Shown here: in pieces, positions 14,682-22,571 of the stretch | How positions within the stretch are numbered: the stretch's first letter is position 1 | Layout of the letters: every line of letters begins with the position of its first letter | Source of the DNA: UBA5177 sp002413265 | GTDB taxonomy: Bacteria; Chloroflexota; UBA5177 | Direction: 5' to 3' | Length of the DNA: 23,169 bases | NCBI GenBank assembly: GCA_036752825.1 | Contig: DAIORV010000024.1 | Span: 1 to 23,169 of the forward strand | Made by a program: the position numbers and the translations under genes | Notes under the pieces: generated by a model | Told to the model about the DNA's origin: nothing | Seen by the model: only the letters and a program-made list of their open reading frames with translations | The model's database searches: none

Positions 14682-15719
14682 TCAGTGCACGGCTTCGCTG
14701 GGCGGGTAATGACTGGCTGTCATGCCCTGGATTCGTTCCAGCACCTCCACGATGTGCATGGAGTCTTGAAGCAGATTCACGGTGTGCGGAGCGCCGGCGA
14801 TGGCGTCGAGGAAATATCCAAGTTCATCGACGAAAAGATTCTCCTGCTGAAACGTGTAGACGCTGTTGCCCGCGCCGTAGATCCCTCTCTGTTCCTTGCA
14901 ATAGACCACGGTCGGTAGATAGTGAAGGATGCTGCTGAAGATTGATCCGTTGGATCCCTGGATATCGATGTGCTGCATGTACGAGGGGGTCGCGAGGTCG
15001 CTTTCGACCAGGATCTGAACCTCTCCCGCGCGGAGACGGACTATCGAAATATCCTCGGCGGACGCCGGAACGACCTCCGATCCGATCTCGCGGCTAGGCA
15101 GCAGCGTGGCATTCCAGAGCGGATCCACTTCGTCGATCGAGCCGAAGTACCAGGTGGCGAGATCGATCATGTGGGCCATCATCTCGCCCATCGCTCCCGC
15201 GCCCTGTCCTACCGTGTGCTTCCAGGCGGCGGCCGATCCACGACCTCCGAGGCGCACGAGGGCGAGATACGGGTCGCCGATGGTTCTCTCCTCCAGGAGA
15301 GACTTCACGAATTGGAAGGCAGGGTGAAATCGATAGAGGTATCCCACCATGACGATACGGCAGGCGGCGGTCGCCGCCGCTTCGATCTCCTTACCTTCCC
15401 TGGTCGAAAGGCATAGAGGTTTCTCGCAGAACACGTGCTTCCGGGCTTCCAAGGCGCGTATTGCGTATGGCGCGTGGAAGGAGGTAGGCGTGCATACGTC
15501 GACGGCTGCAATGCCGGGGAGGCCGAGTAGTGTGTCGAGGTCGTCCACGGCTTCCACCTGCCACTCAGTGGACCGGGCTGCGCGGACTACCGGATCCACG
15601 TCGAAAAGGTATAGGTCGGTCACACCAAGCTGCTTGTAGGCCAGGACGTGCCGCTCCGCGATCTTTCCGGCGCCCACCACTCCGATTGCGACCCGTTCTC
15701 TAGGTACCGCTTCGTTCAC
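14682..15719 (-). CDS. Gfo/Idh/MocA oxidoreductase, probable nucleotide-sugar 3-dehydrogenase
   Basis: A 345-residue NAD(P)-dependent dehydrogenase. The nucleotide-binding motif GVVGAGKIAERH is at residues 13-24, the catalytic-Lys motif CEKP at 98-101, GYLYRFHPAF at 126-135, and the GEMMAHMIDLATWYFG segment supplies the usual active-site His (183) and Asp (186). WlbA/WbpB members of this family oxidise C3 of UDP-GlcNAc-uronate before transamination. That role fits the neighbours: its start overlaps the stop of a WbpD-like acetyltransferase by 4 bases, and a DegT aminotransferase lies 1.6 kb away on the divergent unit. The exact sugar is not shown by the sequence, and other Gfo/Idh substrates such as inositols are possible. 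Confidence 0.88.
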   Translation of the reverse strand: MNEAVPRERVAIGVVGAGKIAERHVLAYKQLGVTDLYLFDVDPVVRAARSTEWQVEAVDDLDTLLGLPGIAAVDVCTPTSFHAPYAIRALEARKHVFCEKPLCLSTREGKEIEAAATAACRIVMVGYLYRFHPAFQFVKSLLEERTIGDPYLALVRLGGRGSAAAWKHTVGQGAGAMGEMMAHMIDLATWYFGSIDEVDPLWNATLLPSREIGSEVVPASAEDISIVRLRAGEVQILVESDLATPSYMQHIDIQGSNGSIFSSILHYLPTVVYCKEQRGIYGAGNSVYTFQQENLFVDELGYFLDAIAGAPHTVNLLQDSMHIVEVLERIQGMTASHYPPSEAVH

Positions 15720-16318
15720 CAGCGCCTCGCGCGGTTCGGCTCTCGCAGGTTTTCGGGTAGGGGAGACATTTCCGCCGGCACGCCCTTTGCGAGATGCCAG
15801 GGAGCGACGTCCCTGGTCACGACGGCGCCCGCGGCAACCATGGCGCCCTCGCCAATCCGGATTCCGGGCAACAGGGTTGCGTTCGCGCCGATCGTCACGT
15901 TGTCCTCGACTACCGGACCCGCGGCCTCGTATTCCGACCTTCGACGCAAGGGGTAGCGGTCGTTGGTGAGCACGGCGCCTGGCCCGATGAAGACATGGCT
16001 GCCGATCACCGTATTCGTGGGAATGTACACGTTACTCTCCAGCTTGACGTAGCTCCCGATCTCTACGTGTCCGTCGATGATGACGCCGGACCCTAAAGTG
16101 ACAAAACTTCCAATGCGGGTTTTTTCCCGAACGAGAACGTGGTGGCCGGTCTTCACGTCGCTACCCAAAACGACATCGCCATAAATGGCCGTGAAGCTGC
16201 GGAAAATGCAACCCTCGCCACATGTGAACGGGCCAGCCGCCGGCGCGTACTGTAGTCCAAGCGACACGTAGTCCTGGACAGTGCAATTAAGCCCCAGCTG
16301 AGCCATCTGCTGGGTCAC
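15716..16318 (-). CDS. Left-handed beta-helix sugar N-acetyltransferase (WbpD/WlbB-like)
   Basis: The 200-residue protein is built of hexapeptide repeats (IGSFVTLGSGVIIDGHVEIG, IGSHVFIGPGAVLTND, IGANATLLPGIRIGEGAMV), the coil of a trimeric left-handed beta-helix acyltransferase. The loop with TNDRYP and the GAVVTRDV end are typical of WbpD/WlbB, which acetylates the 3-amino group of UDP-GlcNAc3NA. Its job would be the last of three steps after the Gfo/Idh dehydrogenase (overlapping by 4 bases) and the aminotransferase. The start is GTG 16318 or ATG 16306; neither has a clear ribosome site. O-acetyl- or other N-acyltransferase activity cannot be excluded. Confidence 0.88.
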   Translation of the reverse strand: MTQQMAQLGLNCTVQDYVSLGLQYAPAAGPFTCGEGCIFRSFTAIYGDVVLGSDVKTGHHVLVREKTRIGSFVTLGSGVIIDGHVEIGSYVKLESNVYIPTNTVIGSHVFIGPGAVLTNDRYPLRRRSEYEAAGPVVEDNVTIGANATLLPGIRIGEGAMVAAGAVVTRDVAPWHLAKGVPAEMSPLPENLREPNRARRW

Positions 16319-16372
16319 TTTGTGCCGCCGCCCGCCGCCGCTAGTGCGGACTTGGTAACCCCGTCCACGTCC

Positions 16373-16401
16373 GTTACATCCGCACCTGTCTCGTTCGTCA
16401 A
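16373..16401 (-). promoter_or_regulatory. Possible leftward promoter for the acetyltransferase/dehydrogenase pair
   Basis: On the minus strand TTGACG (16401 to 16396), 17 bases and TGTAAC (16378 to 16373) form a sigma70-like match, with start near 16366, about 50 bases before the GTG. The inverted repeat GTGCGGA/TCCGCAC (16344-16350, 16379-16385) brackets the -10. A weaker rightward pair, TTGCTG (16426-16431) and TAGTGT (16449-16454), could serve the APS reductase gene. Confidence 0.33.
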
Positions 16402-16494
16402 GTACGCGCCACCCCTAGGCGCTGCTTGCTGCGCCGCATTACATATGCTAGTGTTTGTCCACCAGTTTCGTGTCTGGCCGCGGCCGCAATCGCC

Positions 16495-17310
16495 GTGGAG
16501 GCGAAAAAGACCGTTGGGAGACACGCTTTGCTCGATGGCGACGATCTCGCACTTGAAATAGACCTTCCGGCCCTACTCGACGAAGTCGAGTTTTTTGATG
16601 CCCAGACCCTTCTGGCCTGGGCGCTCGAGAGGTTCGGACGCCGGCTGGCAGTTGCTACCAGCTTTCAGATCGACGGCATGGCCATCATCGATATGGCCTG
16701 GAGAATCGATCCGCATGTCCGCATCATTACGGTGGACAGCGGCCGCCTGCCCTCGGAAACACACGCGCTCATGGACGCGGTTCGCGAGAAGTACCAGGTC
16801 CCCATTGAGGTCTTCTATCCAAACACGGCCGAGCTAGAAGGGTTCGTTCGGCGAGAGGGATTGAATCCTTTTCTTCGCAGCGTAGATCTTCGCAAACAGT
16901 GTTGTTCGATTCGGAAGGTGCATCCGTTGCGTAAGGTACTGGGCGGTCTTGATGCGTGGGTCAGCGGCGTGCGCCGGGACCAGTACTTCACCCGCAGCGA
17001 CGCTCAGCCGCTCGAGGTCGACGCCGCAAATGGCGGCTTGATCAAAGTGAATCCCCTGATCACCCGGACCGAAGCGGAGGTCTGGCACTACATTCGCGAG
17101 TGGGATGTGCCATACAATCCGCTCTACGACCAGGGATACACGAGCATCGGCTGCGCGCCCTGCACGCGAGCCGTTGCACCCGACGCGCCTCCGCGCGCTG
17201 GACGATGGTGGTGGGAAGATGGCGGACATAAGGAGTGCGGCATCAACTACCGTACCGACCGACCACGCACACTCCTTTCCCACTCCAGCCCCGTCCACAT
17301 AAAGAAGTGA
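16495..17310 (+). CDS. [4Fe-4S] APS/PAPS reductase-like protein (CysH family)
   Basis: CysH enzymes reduce adenylyl sulfate to sulfite and AMP with thioredoxin. The product (271 residues from GTG 16495) has the family blocks: ATSFQIDGMAIIDMAW, ITVDSGRLPSETH, the Cys pair at 136-137 in RKQCCSIRKVHPL, a second pair CAPC at 220-223, and the catalytic Cys248 in KECGIN. The CC...CxxC set binds a [4Fe-4S] cluster and marks the APS-using, plant-type/CysH2 subgroup. No sat, cysDN, cysC or sulfite reductase gene is near. Instead the gene abuts the sugar aminotransferase (4 bases between stop and ATG), so they are translated from one mRNA. An ATG/TTG-type longer start at 16426 adds a low-quality N-terminus and is not preferred. 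Confidence 0.88.
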   Translation: MEAKKTVGRHALLDGDDLALEIDLPALLDEVEFFDAQTLLAWALERFGRRLAVATSFQIDGMAIIDMAWRIDPHVRIITVDSGRLPSETHALMDAVREKYQVPIEVFYPNTAELEGFVRREGLNPFLRSVDLRKQCCSIRKVHPLRKVLGGLDAWVSGVRRDQYFTRSDAQPLEVDAANGGLIKVNPLITRTEAEVWHYIREWDVPYNPLYDQGYTSIGCAPCTRAVAPDAPPRAGRWWWEDGGHKECGINYRTDRPRTLLSHSSPVHIKK

Positions 17311-17314
17311 CTTG

Positions 17315-18424
17315 ATGGCCGTTTCTGCGCGTCGCGTTCCAATCTCCAAGGTCGTCATCGCCGAAGACGAAATTCGGGCCGTCGTCGAGGTGTTGCGTTC
17401 CGGCAATCTCCGGGAGGGCGCGATCTGTCAAGCCTTCGAGCAGGAGTTCGCGGCCGCCGTCGACGCGCGCTTCGCGCTCACGGCCAGCTCCGGGACGGCC
17501 GCCCTGCAAATGGCTTACCACGCCTTGCTTCAACCTGGCGACCAGGTCCTCGTCCCTGCGTTTACCTTCTACGCCACTGCCAGCATGGTGCTCGCGGCGG
17601 GAGGCGTCCCGGTGTTTTGCGACGTTGACCCGCAAACCTTGACTTTGGATGTCGAGGACGCTGCCCGGAAAGTCACGAAACGAACTCGGGCGATTGCTCC
17701 GGTGCACTTGTACGGCAATGCGGCGGACGTGAGCCGCATCCGGGCCCTTGCGGAGGCGAACCGCCTGGACGTTGTGTGGGACGCAGCGCAGGCGCACGGC
17801 ACCCAGTATCAAAAGCAGGATGTCGGATCGCTCAGTGGAGTTTGCACCTACTCTTTCTATCCGAGCAAGAACATGACGACGGGCGAGGGCGGCATGGTGA
17901 CCACCGATCGAGAAGAGCTCATCGAGCCCATGAAATTGCTGCGGAGCCAGGGGCAGTCGCGAAAGTACTGGCACACCACGCTTGGATACAACTTCCGCAT
18001 GACGGATATTCAGGCGGCAATTGGACGAGGACAACTACGCCGGCTTCCGACCTGGGTTGCGCAGCGGCGTGCCAATGCTTCTTACCTTCGAGACAGACTG
18101 TCCTGCAGCGCGCTCTCCGTTCAGCTGGAGCAAGAGAGCTCCGAGCATTCGTATCACCAGTTCAGCATCCTACTGCCCGCGTCCCATAATCGAGAGCGCT
18201 TCATGTCTCGCTTGAGGGAAAACGGGGTCGAGTCAGCAGTCCACTACCCGACTCCGCTTCATCGACAACCCGCATTCGAGGTTTACGCTCGCGGCGTCTC
18301 GCTGCCCGTTAGTGAAGATGCATCGGACAGGATCCTGAGCTTGCCGGTTCATCCCTATCTCTCGGAGCCGGACCTTCAATACGTCGCGGATAGCGCGCTT
18401 GAGGCCCTGTTTGCGTCTAGCTGA
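17315..18424 (+). CDS. DegT/DnrJ/EryC1/StrS sugar aminotransferase
   Basis: PLP enzymes of this family move an amino group from Glu to a keto-sugar nucleotide. The 369-residue protein has the PLP Lys185 in SFYPSKNMTTGEGGM, the ring-binding Asp156 in VWDAAQAHG, the N-terminal LTASSGTAALQMA phosphate-binding region at about 55-67, and PAFTFYATASMV. The spacing and length are normal. Beside a C3-dehydrogenase and a WbpD-like acetyltransferase, a WbpE-like role (making the 3-amino sugar) is the best guess. ATG 17315 is chosen over TTG 17312. The ribosome site is weak, and coupling to the APS reductase stop is likely. Confidence 0.93.
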   Translation: MAVSARRVPISKVVIAEDEIRAVVEVLRSGNLREGAICQAFEQEFAAAVDARFALTASSGTAALQMAYHALLQPGDQVLVPAFTFYATASMVLAAGGVPVFCDVDPQTLTLDVEDAARKVTKRTRAIAPVHLYGNAADVSRIRALAEANRLDVVWDAAQAHGTQYQKQDVGSLSGVCTYSFYPSKNMTTGEGGMVTTDREELIEPMKLLRSQGQSRKYWHTTLGYNFRMTDIQAAIGRGQLRRLPTWVAQRRANASYLRDRLSCSALSVQLEQESSEHSYHQFSILLPASHNRERFMSRLRENGVESAVHYPTPLHRQPAFEVYARGVSLPVSEDASDRILSLPVHPYLSEPDLQYVADSALEALFASS

Positions 18425-18438
18425 GCCCGCCGAGATGG

Positions 18439-18458
18439 CGCGCGTACGAAAGCGCGCG
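18439..18458. repeat. Short GC hairpin after the aminotransferase gene
   Basis: CGCGCG (18439-18444), an 8-base loop and CGCGCG (18453-18458), 15 bases after the stop. There is no T-tract, so it is at most a weak terminator or a mRNA-stabilising stem between the aminotransferase and the next promoter. Confidence 0.35.
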
Positions 18459-18481
18459 ATGACCTTGGGGTCTCGTCTCGG

Positions 18482-18511
18482 TTGACAGATGCCTAAAAAC
18501 GTGCGAAAAAT
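18482..18511 (+). promoter_or_regulatory. Promoter for the FlaA1/CapD gene with a symmetric spacer
   Basis: A perfect -35 box, TTGACA (18482-18487), is followed after 18 bases by AAAAAT (18506-18511). The region between and over the -10 is flanked by GCCTA (18491-18495) and TAGGC (18511-18515), an inverted repeat placed where a repressor could block the polymerase. The leader also has a 6-bp hairpin, GGCCCG-CATT-CGGGCC (18522-18537), just before the ribosome site GGGGAGG (18541-18547). Confidence 0.45.
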
Positions 18512-18549
18512 AGGCGGTCTCGGCCCGCATTCGGGCCCATGGGGAGGTT

Positions 18550-20439
18550 ATGCTGCGCGCGGTCGCTCGCTTCGTCAACAGCCAGATTCTTGAGCGACTT
18601 CGTCTCCACGGCTTCACCTTCTTTCGCGACTGCATCCTCATATCTGCTGCCTTCTCTCTCGCCGAGCTGGCTCGTTTCGACGGCAGCGTTCCGAGGGTCG
18701 AGTGGCGACACCTTGCCATTGTCATGCCGGCCCTCTGGCTGGTCTACTGCACCTTCAGCTACCTCTACGGCATTCACCGGCGCCTGTGGACCTACGCCGG
18801 CATGAGAGACTTGCGCGCCTTGCTCACCGCGGTTGTAATGGCATCCGCCACCGGGCTGGTTGCCGATCTGCTGATTTTCGGCAAGGCTCGACCGCTACCC
18901 GTTTCAGTGGTCTTTATGGGTGGCTTCTTTGTACTCCCAGCTCTTCTTGCCGCGCGCGTGGGACAGGTCTTTTTCCGCCGGACGAACAAGGTTGAGGGTA
19001 AGCTTCGGGTGCTGATCGTAGGCGCCGGCGAAGGCGGCCAGGTCGTTGCAGCGGATCTCCTCAATCACGCGGAATGGAACCAGGCACCTGTCGCGTTCGT
19101 GGACGACGACCCTAAGAAGTATCGGATGAGGGTACACGGTGTCCCGGTCCTTGGTACGACCGAGCACATTCCTGCGCTGGTCGATGGTCTGCGAGTGGAC
19201 ATCGTCGGCATCGCGGTCCCGAGTGCTTCGGCTCCCCAGATGGAGCGCATCCTGAAAATCGTTCAGGAAACGGACGTCCGAATCCAGATCCTGCCCACGA
19301 GGACCGAGGCTCTGGCAGAGCATCGAGCGCTCCGACTCAGAGATATCAACCTCGACGACCTGCTGGAGCGACCCGGTTCGCGCAGCCACCGAGATGAGGC
19401 ACTGACGATCGAGGCAGTGCATGGGCGGACCGTCCTCGTGACTGGAGCAGCAGGCTCTATCGGCTCCGAGCTGTGCCGGCAGCTCCTTTCGCTAGAGCCG
19501 GCTCGCGTCGTGGCTCTGGACAACAACGAGACGGGGCTCTTTCACCTCGAGCAAGAGATTGGCGCGCTTCCGGACGGCGAACTGTTCGCAACGGTGCTGG
19601 CCGACATCTCGAACGAGACCGATCTGGACATGGTTTTCCGTCGCTTCGCACCAAATCTTGTTTTTCATGCAGGCGCGTACAAACACGTCCCCATGCTCGA
19701 GCGACATCCGGAGCAAGCGGTCTTCGTCAACGTGCTCGGCACGTTCAATCTCTGCCGGCTGGCTTCGCGTCAGCAGTGCGAACGGTTCGTCTTTATCTCC
19801 ACGGACAAAGCGGTCAGTCCTGTGAACAACCTGGGCTTCTCGAAGCGTATTGGGGAGCTGATCGTGCGAGCGCACAGCGCGTCCAGCTCCACCGCCTTCT
19901 GTTGTGTTCGCTTCGGCAATGTGGTGGGTAGTCGGGGCAGCGCCCTTCCGGAGTTTGTCCGGCAGATAGATGCGGGTGGTCCTGTCACCGTGACTCATCC
20001 TGATGTGGAGCGCTACTTCATGACGATTCCAGAGGCTGTCAGTCTCGTCATTTCAGCCGGGACCTTCGCCGGGGGCGGAGAGCTTTACATGCTTGACATG
20101 GGCGAGCCGATCCGCATCGATAATCTCGTCAAACGGATGATCCGGCTTCGTGGGTTACGGCCGGGCAAGGACATAGACATTCAGTACACCGGCCTCCGCC
20201 CTGGCGAGAAGCTCTCCGAGGAGCTAATTTTCGTGGGCGAGGAATCCTCCCCGACGACCAACCCTGCAGTGTTTGCCTTGCGCGACGAAAGGGCGATTGG
20301 CCTTCGGGAGCTGAATGAGAGCGTAGGGCGCCTTGCTGCCGTTGCTAGAAGAGGCGATTCTGCTATGGTCAGCGAGATGCTGAGCAATCTGGCCACCAGC
20401 CGTCCCGCCGACCTTCAGCAATCAGATGCTGCCGGCTAG
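18550..20439 (+). CDS. FlaA1/CapD-type membrane nucleotide-sugar epimerase/dehydratase
   Basis: A 629-residue membrane enzyme with four N-terminal helices (about residues 18-37, 53-72, 88-110, 117-137), a first Rossmann domain (LIVGAGEGGQVVAADLL near 155-171) and a C-terminal SDR domain. The SDR part has VTGAAGSIGSE at 297-307, HAGAYKHVPMLE, STDKAVSPVNNLGFSKR at 417-433 and LRPGEKLSEELIF. This is the full WbpM/PglF/CapD layout; those enzymes remove water at C4-C6 of UDP-GlcNAc, often with C5 inversion, to begin 6-deoxyamino sugars. The usual NVMGATK/ASK segment is NNLGFSK here: the Met has become Leu428, while Lys432 is kept. That change could alter the reaction or just be tolerated. It has its own promoter. 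Confidence 0.92.
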   Translation: MLRAVARFVNSQILERLRLHGFTFFRDCILISAAFSLAELARFDGSVPRVEWRHLAIVMPALWLVYCTFSYLYGIHRRLWTYAGMRDLRALLTAVVMASATGLVADLLIFGKARPLPVSVVFMGGFFVLPALLAARVGQVFFRRTNKVEGKLRVLIVGAGEGGQVVAADLLNHAEWNQAPVAFVDDDPKKYRMRVHGVPVLGTTEHIPALVDGLRVDIVGIAVPSASAPQMERILKIVQETDVRIQILPTRTEALAEHRALRLRDINLDDLLERPGSRSHRDEALTIEAVHGRTVLVTGAAGSIGSELCRQLLSLEPARVVALDNNETGLFHLEQEIGALPDGELFATVLADISNETDLDMVFRRFAPNLVFHAGAYKHVPMLERHPEQAVFVNVLGTFNLCRLASRQQCERFVFISTDKAVSPVNNLGFSKRIGELIVRAHSASSSTAFCCVRFGNVVGSRGSALPEFVRQIDAGGPVTVTHPDVERYFMTIPEAVSLVISAGTFAGGGELYMLDMGEPIRIDNLVKRMIRLRGLRPGKDIDIQYTGLRPGEKLSEELIFVGEESSPTTNPAVFALRDERAIGLRELNESVGRLAAVARRGDSAMVSEMLSNLATSRPADLQQSDAAG

Positions 20440-20466
20440 ACGACTGTGATCAGCACCCATCACCCG

Positions 20467-20472
20467 TAGAAT
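20467..20472 (+). promoter_or_regulatory. Possible -10 hexamer for the DUF4012 gene
   Basis: TAGAAT (five of six consensus bases) lies 13 bases before the ATG at 20486, giving a leader of about seven bases. There is no Shine-Dalgarno sequence in that leader and no good -35. Read-through from the FlaA1/CapD gene is also possible, as the gap is only 46 bases. Confidence 0.33.
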
Positions 20473-20485
20473 CGGCCTTACCTAA

Positions 20486-22459
20486 ATGACCAGACGTCTG
20501 TTTGTCGTTGCGTTTTGCGGCGCGTGCCTTCTTGCTGCCTTCGTGGCGGCATCTGTGGCACTGGTGTACGCGCGTCAATCTGTGGATCGCGGGATTCGCG
20601 ACCTCGACAGTGCCCAGGCCTTCCTCGCGCCTTCTATCGTCAAGAGATCACCAACGACCTCGCTGCTTCGCGCGCAGTCTGACGTTCGGGCGGCTCAGGT
20701 GCAATTCTCGGGAGCTCACACTCGAATTGAATTGCTCCGGCCGGTTCTCGAACATCTCTCCTGGGTGCCGCACTTTGGCCAGGATTTGGCGGCGGCGCCA
20801 TCGCTGTCCGGCACCGCGGTTCACCTTGCGGATGGCCTCGAGCCACTGCTTGCCGGTCTCCGGCCACTTGCTCAGGAGGTAGAGGCTCGCAGCAGTACGC
20901 GGCAGAACATCATGACTCGTCTCACCGCTCGCATTCGCCTCTCGGCGCCCAGCTTTCAAACGGCCTGTAACCAATTTGAAGGCGCGAAGAGCGAACGTGC
21001 TCAGGTTCCCAAGAGTCTCTCGGGTCCCGCCAGCCGTGCGGTGCGTCGCCTGGATGCTCGTCTTCCGAACCTTCTGAAGCTATGCCGTGGGTTGCTGCTG
21101 GCGCCCCGCATTCTGGGCGATCCTACGCCCGCTTCCTATCTGGTTGCCTATCAGGATTCACAAGAGCTTCGTGCCTCGGGCGGTTTCCTAGGGAGCGCGG
21201 GAGTGGTGCGAGTGCGCAACGGTTTGGTCACGCAGGCCTTCCAGGGAGCCGAGGCTCCCCATGAGAACGTGAGCATTCCCGCGCCCGAGCCGATGGTCTA
21301 CTACAACTACGAATTTGCCTGGCTTTTTAGAGACTCTAACTGGGCCGCCGATTTTCCGACGACCGCTGCCCTGGAGCGATACTTTCTGTCCCTAGATTTT
21401 CACGAGCACGTCAATAACGTGATCGATTTGACACCAGATGGTGCAGCCGCATTCCTGCGCGGCACCGGTCCCCTCTATCTTCCGGAGTACGGACGCTGGG
21501 TTAACGCCGGCAATGTGGGCACTCTGGCGGACTATTACGCTCACTGGACGAAGACACCCGGACCCTATCAGCTCGCGAACCCGGAGGTTCAGCGGAAACA
21601 GTTCATCCTTATCGTCAGTAGTCACATCCTGCACCGTCTGGATCGTCTCTCCGCCGTTCAAATCGTGAATCTGGCCGAGAGTTTGGGCACATCCATCAGC
21701 CGGCGAGGGGTGCAGTTCCAGTTCCGAGACCCTCAGCTCGAAGCCTTTGCCCAGTCTCTGGGGGCATCCGGAGAGGTCAGCCCCGATCGCAACGACTACC
21801 TCTACCTGGTGGACAGCAACATTGCCTACAACCATGTCAGCCCATACGTGCATATCGGGCTTTCCTACCAGGCGACGGTGCGGCGTGATCGCTGGCTGGA
21901 CGTTCACCTCAAGATCCATATGAAGGACGGCCCGGTCCCCCCGAGGGTCCTGACGCAGTACAAGTCCTACGGACCGGGTGCCGGCCTTCTGGGCAAGAAT
22001 ACCGACTACGCCGACTTTGTCCGCATCTTTGCGCCCGCCGGCGCGCAGCTGGTTGATCAGGCCGGCTGGACGCAGCCCTGGACTCCCGGTACGGTCTACC
22101 GCAAGACCATGTTTTGCGGCTATGTCATCGTTCCCTACCTGCAGTCACGCACGATCGACCTTCACTACATCGTGCCCCCGAACGTCTTCACGAAGACGAA
22201 TGGGACGAGCTACCGGCTCCTGATCCAGCGCCAACCCGGGAGCCACCTGGATTGGATCAGGGTTGGCGTGCGAGATGCTGCCGGCGGACCGGTGCGGAGT
22301 TGGAATGTACCGCATCCGCTGACCGACAGTCGCTTCTCGGCGCCCGTTCGAGCCTTGCCATTTAGCCCCATTCCGCTCGCCCAGACTGCCCTGCGCCCTG
22401 CCGTGAAACCGGGCAGCTTAATCGAACCTCACGCCTTTCTGGCTCGACCGAAGCCCTGA
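20486..22459 (+). CDS. DUF4012 exported protein
   Basis: The 657-residue protein has one N-terminal transmembrane anchor (about residues 5-28, LFVVAFCGACLLAAFVAASV), a helical stretch to about 200 with coiled-coil-like Arg/Ala/Leu repeats, and then the DUF4012 domain, which opens with YLVAYQDSQELRASGGFLGS (218-237), the most conserved part of the family. The C-terminus has a beta-rich module with YVHIGLSYQATVRRDRWLDV. DUF4012 proteins lie in surface-polysaccharide clusters of Actinobacteria and Chloroflexota; their role is unknown. The large outer domain and context suggest a step outside the membrane, such as transfer or attachment of the polysaccharide, but this is an inference. Confidence 0.88.
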   Translation: MTRRLFVVAFCGACLLAAFVAASVALVYARQSVDRGIRDLDSAQAFLAPSIVKRSPTTSLLRAQSDVRAAQVQFSGAHTRIELLRPVLEHLSWVPHFGQDLAAAPSLSGTAVHLADGLEPLLAGLRPLAQEVEARSSTRQNIMTRLTARIRLSAPSFQTACNQFEGAKSERAQVPKSLSGPASRAVRRLDARLPNLLKLCRGLLLAPRILGDPTPASYLVAYQDSQELRASGGFLGSAGVVRVRNGLVTQAFQGAEAPHENVSIPAPEPMVYYNYEFAWLFRDSNWAADFPTTAALERYFLSLDFHEHVNNVIDLTPDGAAAFLRGTGPLYLPEYGRWVNAGNVGTLADYYAHWTKTPGPYQLANPEVQRKQFILIVSSHILHRLDRLSAVQIVNLAESLGTSISRRGVQFQFRDPQLEAFAQSLGASGEVSPDRNDYLYLVDSNIAYNHVSPYVHIGLSYQATVRRDRWLDVHLKIHMKDGPVPPRVLTQYKSYGPGAGLLGKNTDYADFVRIFAPAGAQLVDQAGWTQPWTPGTVYRKTMFCGYVIVPYLQSRTIDLHYIVPPNVFTKTNGTSYRLLIQRQPGSHLDWIRVGVRDAAGGPVRSWNVPHPLTDSRFSAPVRALPFSPIPLAQTALRPAVKPGSLIEPHAFLARPKP

Positions 22460-22528
22460 CGGGGGTGACTCAATGTCGGTGATTGACGGTTCTCAGTAAC
22501 GACCTGCCGGCCGCGCAGACCGAGCGGG

Positions 22529-22558
22529 TATACTGCGGCGCCGTCAAACCGGCGTTTT
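22529..22558 (+). promoter_or_regulatory. -10 hexamer and hairpin in front of the 6-dehydrogenase gene
   Basis: TATACT (22529-22534) is a good -10. Transcription would start near 22541, inside a small hairpin, CGCCG-TCAAAC-CGGCG (22539-22543, 22550-22554), followed by TTTT. The hairpin plus T-run could end transcripts coming from the DUF4012 gene, while the TATACT restarts transcription for the dehydrogenase. No -35 box is evident. Confidence 0.38.
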
Positions 22559-22571
22559 GGGGTCTGTCATT

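Noticed and set aside
16344..16385. Inverted repeat GTGCGGA/TCCGCAC as a terminator or riboswitch
   Set aside because: Only 7 bp with a 28-base loop and no T-run. At most it is an operator around a weak leftward promoter, and is mentioned there.
16834..18034. Long leftward frames opposite the APS reductase and aminotransferase genes
   Set aside because: Both are opposite genes with clear catalytic motifs, and the translated frames look like antisense shadows.
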